Positions 56,469 to 64,000 of a stretch of 64,000 nt of DNA are shown piece by piece (position 1 is the stretch's first letter; every line of letters starts with the position of its first letter). The position numbers were made by a program, and so were the translations under genes. The notes under the pieces are model-generated. The model searched no databases, was not told the DNA's origin, and saw only the letters and a program-made list of their open reading frames with translations. Origin of the DNA: Fomes fomentarius (taxonomy: Eukaryota; Basidiomycota; Agaricomycetes; Polyporales; Polyporaceae); contig JABYQN010000005.1 of the NCBI GenBank assembly GCA_022606135.1, positions 1,674,001 through 1,738,000 of the forward strand, given 5' to 3'.

Positions 56469-58534
56469 TTACACTTCAACCTCGCAGTTGTCAGCTTCCA
56501 CCCACTCATCCCAATGCACGTCATCCGCCTGTGGCCTCGGCTCCTCAACAGTCCTGATCTGTACCTCTGCACGAGCCTGTGCGAGGAACTGCGCGTTCGC
56601 CTCCGCGACTTCGTCGACGGTCCGGCGCGTCACGCGCGATAGCACAGCGTCGAGATGCTTGAAGTTGTTGTCGTCCATCGCGAACTTACGGTGCTTGCGG
56701 CTCGCGATGTGCTATAGTGGGAGTCATCTCAGCGCACAGCAATCGCAACAACCGAGTGGACAATGGTCGTACCTCACGGAAGTCTTCAAACTTTACCCTA
56801 CAGCATTCGCAGTAGCCCGGCTTGGACGCTTCGTCGCGTTTGGGAAGCTTGAGCGTGTTCGTGCTCTTGCTCTTCCGCAAAAACTTGGCGCGGTCAGGGA
56901 TAGTTGGTGGAGGACCCATCATGTTTTCCTTGTTCGCGTTGGCGAGCAACGCAGCCGGAGCACGTCGTGGCATGCTGATCTGCCGCTGCATCTTCTCCTT
57001 GATCCGCATAGGTAGCTGAAGAGAACGCAGGAGACCACCCCCCGCGGACGTTGTCCCTGTGGTCGAAGTGATGCTAACGCTGTTTCCGGAGGCAGCCATA
57101 TACGCCCCAGACGCGAGGTATCCGGACGCGTTAACCGACTCCAGCCGGTTGTCTTCTGGGAAGTCGGCATCGAGGTCGACGTATCCGCCTTCGAGGCTCG
57201 GGTCGGGGAACGTAGCGCGTCGCTGTAGATTATTCATCGATGCGCACCGTCGTAGGTCGTGCTGCTGAGCGGCCCGCAAGCGAATCTGCTGTTCTCGTCG
57301 TTTCCGCTCGTTCTGCAGAAGCCGAGCTTTCCGACGCGCTTGCTCCGCCTGACGCTCCTCCTCTGCTCTCTCCTGTTTTTGCCTACGACGCTCCTCCTTC
57401 TCGTCGTATTCCAAGAACGGTCCACGAGCGAGAGGATGACAGTGGAGAACCGGCCACATGCCCTTCTCCTTCCCATCCCTCCCCCTCTGGACCTGATACT
57501 CTGCGGCCGAGATGGTGGCGAGCTCCCCACGCAGATCTTCGATGAGCACGAAATAACTGTCTTTCGAGAAGTAGACGTAATCGTGGCGACGCTGGGTAGG
57601 GTCCCGTTCTGTCGTGCCATGCAGTCGTTCCGTTTCCAACAAACGGGCGAGATTACGATCCCTTGACGTTTGTGGTACATGCGCTGGTAGGGAGCCGGTG
57701 GAAGCTGAAACGCGAGGCGCGTCACATCGATCAAGGACGTTGTGCAATTTGACCGCAGACCATATCTTCATGTTAAAGGTCCGTGCCTTGTTGATGAGAG
57801 ACTCAACCATAGAGCTATTGGTGAGTGTACTTCACAAACCATGAGTTGGGAGGGTCAATATGTCTGATGGAGAACATACCGCCCACGAAGTCGTATGGGA
57901 CTCCCCAGTAACCCACCCGGAGCCGCAGTAGCCGAACCTCCTCTCGTAACCTCTTTCTCTTTGTTTTCCTTGTCATCAACATCGTGCACTGTGATGAAGT
58001 GGGTGATATCTTTGGAAAAGAAGTCGTCGACCCTCTGCCAGGGATGTATCACAATCGCGAACGAGGAAACGTCTCAAGGAGTGTCTTCGGTGACCATATG
58101 AGCCCACTCACCGCTCCCATGTACGTCACTCGCTTCTCCAAGTGTGCTCTTGTCGCGGCGACTTCGGGGTTGCCGGTGTCGAAATCAAAGTAGAAGACCC
58201 AGTTGGGGAAAGCACGACTGTACTTGACCTTGAACTCCTCTTCTCGAGCTAGCCTCTCCTTGTCCTTCTTCCGCTGATTCTCCTTCCTCGCTTCCGCACG
58301 CGAAAGTGCCGATGGTGTCGGTGACTCCTGCACCACTTGGGCGACAAGAGTTGTCTTGACACGCTTAGAGCTGTGGTCACGAGCGTCGGCGACGGGCTCA
58401 GGAGAGAGTGGCCGCTTGATAGCACCAGAGGCCCTTCGCAGTGTTGTTCGACACGGAGATATTGACATCCCAGTGTTATGCGACTGAGGTCGTGTGGCTA
58501 GCGGATTGCGGGGAAGAGTAACAGCTGTGGCCAT
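56469..58534 (-). CDS. DBF4: DBF4/Dfp1, regulatory subunit of Cdc7 kinase
   Basis: Four exons, 58534-58112, 58034-57880, 57814-56773 and 56711-56469, encode 620 residues. Motif N is a BRCT-like unit spanning introns 1-2 (NWVFYFDFDTGNPE, LEKRVTYMGARVDDFFSKDI, THFIT). Motif M lies near YVYFSKDSYFVLIEDLRG to FLEYDEKEE, followed by a long Arg/Glu/Gln coiled coil. Motif C is the Dbf4 zinc finger read across intron 3: GYCECCRVKFEDFREHI, ASRKHRKFAMDDNNFKHLD. The protein binds and activates Cdc7/Hsk1 to phosphorylate MCM and fire origins in S phase. Head-to-head with the gamma-tubulin complex gene. Confidence 0.95.
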
Positions 58535-59263
58535 GCGTGCAGAGTATTATGGGGAAAGACGAGCCCCGGTAATGATAGAGTTGGCCTGTATGCAAGAAGT
58601 AGGAAGATGAGGAAGAGAAGGTGGAGAGAAGACAAACTGCGTGGTGGGAGGCAAGAGACGAGGCGAGCGCGAGGCGGAAGTGAAGAGACGCGTGACGGAA
58701 CGATCTGGTTCATCAATCCAAACAAATAACGCGTGTTATCGACGCGACGCGTTCGGGTTCGCTCTGTCTCATCCATCCGCACTTTGTAGCTGTGCTTTCG
58801 TATTTCACAGGCATTAATTGTGACCAAACTCAAAAGTGCACCCAAGCTTTGGCTCGGCGAGCTGAGATGCTCATAAGCATGAGCATGAGCATGAATACTC
58901 GATGCATACCTTGAGACTACCGAGACTACCCTCACTACCTCATGGTGTGAGCATATTGCGCAACCGTACATACGAATAACTCCTCGGCACTGACGTTCCC
59001 AGTACATACCTCCCGCGATATAATTACGATGGAGGTGCAACTTTGCGAAGCAATCAACTCTTTCCGCGCATCTCGGAGCGCTGGGCCGAGCATAAACATC
59101 CCACGAAGCACGTGACCGCGTGCGTTTGACTGCGTGACTCAGCGTGACTACCACCCACGCGTTTCCCGTCACTGCGCGGATTCGGGCGCTGGAGTCGTAA
59201 ACTCATCACGAACGACCTACGAAGAGTCGCTGCCCTCCTCTGGCAGCGGCATAATTGAACACA
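58535..59263. promoter_or_regulatory. Divergent DBF4 / gamma-tubulin complex promoter, 729 bp
   Basis: Contains a short GAGCAT tandem (58875-58893) and the triplicated CGAGACTACC-like run at 58913-58935. ACGCGT occurs at 58689 (GACGCGTGAC), 58748 (CGACGCGTTC) and 59157 (CCACGCGTTT). ACGCGT is the MBF/MCB core of G1/S genes, so it is suggestive next to DBF4. Confidence 0.45.
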
Positions 59264-62200
59264 ATGAGCCCTACAACAAACCTGACTCTGGAGCCTGTAG
59301 AGGACATGGAGCCCACTATATGCGCACTTCCCGAGATTCCACCACAGTTCTTCATACCACGCCTTGAAGATAAACCCCAGAACCCCATCATGGATACATT
59401 GGGCATGTACAACCACCCGTATGAACAACAGTCAAAGCCTCCAGCACATCGACTATCATTGCTCCCCCCGGAGCTCAACTTACTTTCCGAGAGTATATCC
59501 AAGTTCGAGCAGGAGAAGAGAGCGCAACATTTCGAGATGCTTTGGGAACAGGCAGTGTCGCGACGATCTGGAAAGTTGGTGCGCAATGTGTGTGTGAATC
59601 TATGCTGTCTGTGTCTAAGAGGGTGGTAGGACAAATCAGAACCAGGTCCTCTCGTGGGATGCTCTTCGCTCATCCTACAACGCCAATGTATCCCCGTCTC
59701 CCTTTCTGTCCGAACAAACTAGCGATACCTTTGCGTCGGCGAGATACCAGTAAGCATATAAATCCCTTTGCATACGATAAGAATCGAGTATTGACCGCCA
59801 AGAAGTGTGCGGCCTCCCATCCAAGCTCCGGATGTAAAACTCGTATATGTACAAGTCACAGAACTGTTCGCTTCATTGCTCCTTACAGTCAGCGGAACTT
59901 CCTCGCAACTTCATATATGGGACGCTGTACAGCAGAAGTTCGTTTTGCGGAATCTTCAAGGTAAGGAGCGTGGTAAAGTCGTCATCGTGGGGAAGGACGA
60001 AGTGGTTAGTGCAAGGTGAGTGACCCCTCTTTGGAGAGAAAATTTGCAGCTCATTAGTTGTAGCCTCGTCCAGCGTTTCCTCACTATCGGCAACTTGATA
60101 AGGAGACTCGAATTGCTGACGGACATCCGCGGTGAACGGTTGGTCCAATTTCTTCAGCAACTGGAATGATGTCTGAGGTGCTATCTCACAGGCACGCCAG
60201 TCGTCGTCCTACCCCCATTTTGCATGCCTTCACACATGCACTATCGTCCATCCTGGCCTACTTGCGCCAAAATGCTGCAACCATACCTCCTGATCTGCTA
60301 GCCACTGGCGCGGACGCATGCCTGGCAGCTTTATGGACCCGATACGAAGACACGGAGCAGATGCTTCGGGCACTTGCCGCGTTGTGCGGTAGGGTGAGTC
60401 GACTAATCCTCCTCGCAGTAATTGAATCTCACGTTACGACTAGGGGGAGCATATCGAACCCTCTGCATTCTTACCTCTTCCATCGACCCCAACATCTCTC
60501 CTATCACTCATCTACAAGCATCTGGAAGACCATATTGAGCGCTCATCTCGGCGAATCGTGACGGGAATCCTTGCGTATATGCTAACGACAACATCGCGTG
60601 GATATATAGTGGCTCTCTGTGTCTCCGTTGGCTATAATACTCCTGGGTCGCAGGCTCGTCCGTTGCCTCCAACCAAAGACCGAACACACTCAGACAGTAC
60701 CGAGCGGCTATATGCTGGGGACGAGGGCAATGGCGAGACAAACGCATATCAGCGCGACGCCGAGGCGGACGAGTTTCCGGAGTTCGTTAGACCAGAGGTG
60801 GCGGAGGTGTTCTCCCGAGCACGGAAGTCGCTCGTGCTCTTGCGCGCGGCTGACCCAAAGCACCCGTTGTTGACGAGCGAATGTCTACATCTCGACATCG
60901 AATGGTTGTGGACCGAGGAGCAGCTGGAGAACATGGAGGACGGGATCCGATTCGGTGGTCAACCGGTACACGATGAACGCCGATACACACATGAGCAGGA
61001 CCATGAGTCCTCCCCATCATCTTCCGACGTTATGCATGCATTCAAGGTCTTCGACCTGTTTCCCGGAGAGCCCAGTTCAGGCATCAGCACCGGGTCTTTG
61101 GCAAATGCTAGCGGGAGCATTCTTTCTGGGGCACACTCTACGGTGGTACTCCGTGCCTTCCTCACGTCCTTCCCTCTCACGCTCCCTCCGTCTACTCCAA
61201 CCCTCGCGCACCTCACTGCACGCGTCCTCTCACCCCTCGTCGATCATGCTCAGGCCCTCTCCGGCGCACTCGTCGCCCGCTTCCTCGCTCCAGACACACG
61301 TCTCCATCTACCTACGCACCTGGCCCTGCTCCGCGGTTACATCCTCATCACCGCCCATACGTTCAAAGCGCGGTTGCAGGAGGCACTGTTTAACGACGCA
61401 GAGGAGGTCAGCGTTCCTGTAGTCGGATCGCGGACTTATGCTGTCAGCGAGTCACGTGGTCACGAGCGCGAGAGGGCGAAGAGCCGGAGCCGGAGTAGGG
61501 CGAGTCAAGCAGGGAAACCTGAGGAGAAGGAGAAAGTCGTGAAGAGCAGGAGAGCCATCGGGCTTTCGCCTGCGTTGATGATTGGAGACAAGTGGCCTCC
61601 ACTAGGCTCAGACCTGAACTTCTTCCTCAGGACTGTGGTTGTGGACGCTTTGGAGGAGGGCCGTTTCAAACGCGTGGATGACGACGAAGAGTCTGCCGCT
61701 GCCAAAGCGCAGAGGCAGGTTGTAGAAGAGGCAGAGTGGAGGCTTGGGTTTGCAATCCGTGACTTACCGATGGGCACGGGAAGGGAGAAATGGCTGAATC
61801 CATTATGTGAGTTGGTCTGGTCGTCAGGGTTGCATTACGCTTGCTCATCGGCTGAATACCTCTCTCCAGCTATTGAGTACGTTTTGCATACTCACCCCCT
61901 CATGTGCTGGTTAAAATGCTGACGTCACTTCAGGGCTCTTGACTTTCTGTACATGCACTACCAACCGCCGCACCCGCTGGACGTCATCATCACTCCTGTC
62001 ATCCTCTCAAAGTACCACCGCATGTTCGCCTTCAATCTACGCCTCCTGCGAGGTGCGGCTTTAACTTACTGTTCACACAATTGCGTTGGCTGATACATTC
62101 ATGCAGTTGAGAACGTCGTCCGCACACTCTTTCGCCTCACCCGGAACACGCGAGCGCCGCTCTTCCCAACGCTTACGGCCTCAAACAAACTCCTGTTGTA

Positions 62201-62875
62201 CTTCCGCTTCATCGCGCACTCGTTCGTCATGGCACTGTCCTCCTACGTCTACGACGTGGCCATCGGTAGCAACATGGACTCGTTCCTCGCACGGCTTACC
62301 GCAGCGTCGTCATCGGGTTTATCCACGAGCACGAACACAGCGACGTCTGACCCTCGGCCGACGAGAGACAAGTCCGCAGTCTTTGAGGACGTCTTCAGCC
62401 TCGCGGACCACCACTCGAAGGTCCTGGACGACATCCTCAGTTCGTGTTTGCTCCGCTCTGGGCAGAAGGCTGTGGGCGACATCTTGAGGGGCTGCACGGA
62501 GCTCGTGCTCGAGCTTGGCGTCCTTGCCGGGGAGATAAAGGATGGGAACTTGGAGGAGTACGAGGCGGCTCCGATGCTGGACGAGCTATGGGGCAGGTTC
62601 CGCGCCAAGATGACGACCTTCGTGAGTGCGCCCCACAGATCGTCTTGTTTGGGGCCTCACTAAACTTCTTGATTATGATGCAGGTCAAAGTGCTGAAGGC
62701 GCTGGTAGAGAAAGAGGCGGACGCATCAGGGCTGGTGTTGAGCGATATTCCGTTCCACATGATGCAGGGACATAGGCGGATTCCGGGGACAACGGCCAAC
62801 TTGCATCAGTTGTTGCTTAGGTTGAATATGTCCAACTGGTGGACTCGGAAGGACACAAGTACTCGTTCTACATGA
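59264..62875 (+). CDS. Gamma-tubulin complex component (Spc97/Spc98 family)
   Basis: Ten exons: 59264-59578, 59640-59749, 59803-60015, 60064-60138, 60192-60393, 60444-61806, 61870-61876, 61934-62052, 62107-62621 and 62684-62875, coding for 1036 residues. Recognised by TELFASLLLTVSGTSSQLHI, YKHLEDHIERSSRRIVTGIL, YMLTTTSR.Y, NFFLRTVVVDALEEGRFK, LDFLYMHYQPPHPLDVIITP, VILSKYHRMFAFNLRLLR and LSSYVYDVAIGSNMDSFL, which follow the two GRIP halves. Length, divergent N-terminus and long inserts suit GCP5/GCP6 better than GCP2/GCP3. It would act in microtubule nucleation at spindle pole bodies. Exon 7 is only 7 nt. Confidence 0.88.
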
Positions 62876-63369
62876 CTTTGGTGTTTTGTATTCACTTTGA
62901 ACATTGCTCACAAAGTCAGTCACTGTCCGATCATCTGATCACTCATGCAGCAGGAGCAGTACTGGTAAACATCATTCATTGCATTCATCGCGAGACCTTG
63001 TACAAAACCATGCCGTTTACAAAACTGAGACTACGGGATATGGATATTACTACATTGACGAGGGGTGACTAAAGCTACTTTGATTGAAGAATCGGGAGAC
63101 AGGTGACGAAGCACTAACGCATAGTGGTCCCGGGATATGACTATGACATGAGACGAGTGTGTATGCGATGACAAAACAATGTGGGACAGTGGGACATGGA
63201 CACGGCGCAAACAGCACATATGTAGCGAGCACGAGATAGAGATGACGAGCATATATGGTGAGAGAGCACGAGAATACGAGAATAAAGAGATGTTAGGGGG
63301 ATAGGGGAATAACCATGTAACCATCCGTTCCATGATATTTCATGGCGACTCTTGAACGACCACCGCGGC
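62876..63369. other. Intergenic, convergent 3' ends, 494 bp
   Basis: Between the gamma-tubulin complex gene and CDC6, tail-to-tail. No gene. Confidence 0.55.
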
Positions 63370-64000
63370 TTAGTCTTCCATAGCGTCCTCGAAACTGTCA
63401 ACTGCAGCGCGACCGCTCTGGCCGCGAGCCTTGGTCTCCCGGGCAATGCGAGCCTGCTCGCGTTCGTATACTGCGCGAATTTCCTCTTCGCGCGCGTCCG
63501 TCGGGGCGTCCATGAGCCCTAATCCACGAACGACCTCGTCGAGTCGAACGCCATCAACGAACCGGGCCTCCTGTGCACTGGGGCTCCCGCCGGTGAAGGA
63601 CATAGAACGACTGAATGCCTTCTTCCCAGATTTGCGTGGTGTCGAAGGCGAATTACTACCGCAGATGAGCGTAAGGACACCCACGACCTCGAGCACTCCC
63701 GTGAGGTCACCGAATTCACTGCGAGACACTGGGGTGAATACACCATTGTCCGCCCGCCCGAGGATTGCAGCGTAGAAGCTATACAGCTGGCCGACCTCGA
63801 AACTGATCTTGAACGGGGAAGACTGCACTACCGATGACGACTGCGTACGCTTGATGGGCGAGCGCGGAGGTGAGGGTGTTGGGGAGGACGCATTTAAAGG
63901 AATGCCAGCCTCTAGTGACTTGGCAGCCAGCACAGCGGCCAACAGCACAAGTCGTTGCTGAAGACCAAGCTCGCGGACCTTCATAACTGTCTCGCTGTCG
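63370..64000 (-). CDS. CDC6: CDC6 C-terminal part (winged helix), cut by window
   Basis: The frame runs off the right edge, so only the last 210 or so residues are present. VRELGLQQRLVLLAAVLAAK, then KISFEVGQLYSFYAAILG, FTPVSRSEFGDLTGVLEVVG and EVVRGLGL are the C-terminal winged-helix region of Cdc6/Orc1-type replication initiators; the tail is charged. SPIKRTQ and SPSTPRKSGKK are possible CDK sites. Cdc6 loads MCM with ORC and Cdt1 in G1. The AAA+ part is outside the window, so Orc1 or another Cdc6-like protein is not fully excluded. Confidence 0.75.
   Translation of the reverse strand, partial: DSETVMKVRELGLQQRLVLLAAVLAAKSLEAGIPLNASSPTPSPPRSPIKRTQSSSVVQSSPFKISFEVGQLYSFYAAILGRADNGVFTPVSRSEFGDLTGVLEVVGVLTLICGSNSPSTPRKSGKKAFSRSMSFTGGSPSAQEARFVDGVRLDEVVRGLGLMDAPTDAREEEIRAVYEREQARIARETKARGQSGRAAVDSFEDAMED

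Overview
This window is nuclear DNA from a filamentous basidiomycete, most likely an agaricomycete. The evidence is gene-dense DNA with many 50-65 nt introns, GT-AG borders with CTRAY branch sites, two Zn2Cys6 regulators in tandem, a G-protein alpha of the basidiomycete-type GQ-x-E-S-G-K-S-T subfamily, and a secreted protein family I know only from agaricomycetes. I see no bacterial-style operon, CRISPR array, rRNA or convincing tRNA. Exon borders below were worked out by eye; the reading phase was checked across each junction I give.

Layout. 1-9607: the 3' part of a BSD-domain gene, then two tandem paralogous ten-exon Zn2Cys6 transcription factors. 9798-24491: a hemerythrin-like protein, a 1643-residue Net1/Dnt1-like nuclear protein, complex I NDUFB2, a Galpha gene with a one-base frame break, a small membrane protein and ribosomal protein RPS18. 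24921-33546: an unknown nuclear-looking protein, HAP2/NF-YA head-to-head with a THO1/SARNP-type SAP protein, a GMC oxidoreductase relic and ribosome-maturation factor REI1. 33876-47257: polarity landmark RAX2 carrying an SH3 domain, an intradiol dioxygenase, a second complex I-type subunit, a small unknown, an RPEL-repeat protein, a DUF1279/FAM210 protein and S-adenosylmethionine decarboxylase SPE2. 49453-64000: a PP2C phosphatase, a protein with two Zn2Cys6 clusters, a secreted protein, DBF4, a gamma-tubulin complex component and the C-terminus of CDC6.

Most genes are ordinary housekeeping genes with no shared pathway. Local links are the DBF4, gamma-tubulin complex and CDC6 neighbourhood (S-phase and mitosis), and the HAP2/THO1 divergent promoter, which carries two CCAAT boxes, the sequence HAP2 itself helps bind. 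The most interesting points are the Zn2Cys6 domain duplication with identical intron positions, the RAX2-SH3 architecture, the frameshifted Galpha, two GC-AG introns, a 7-nt micro-exon and the internally deleted GMC gene. I did not find a clearly new multi-gene system.
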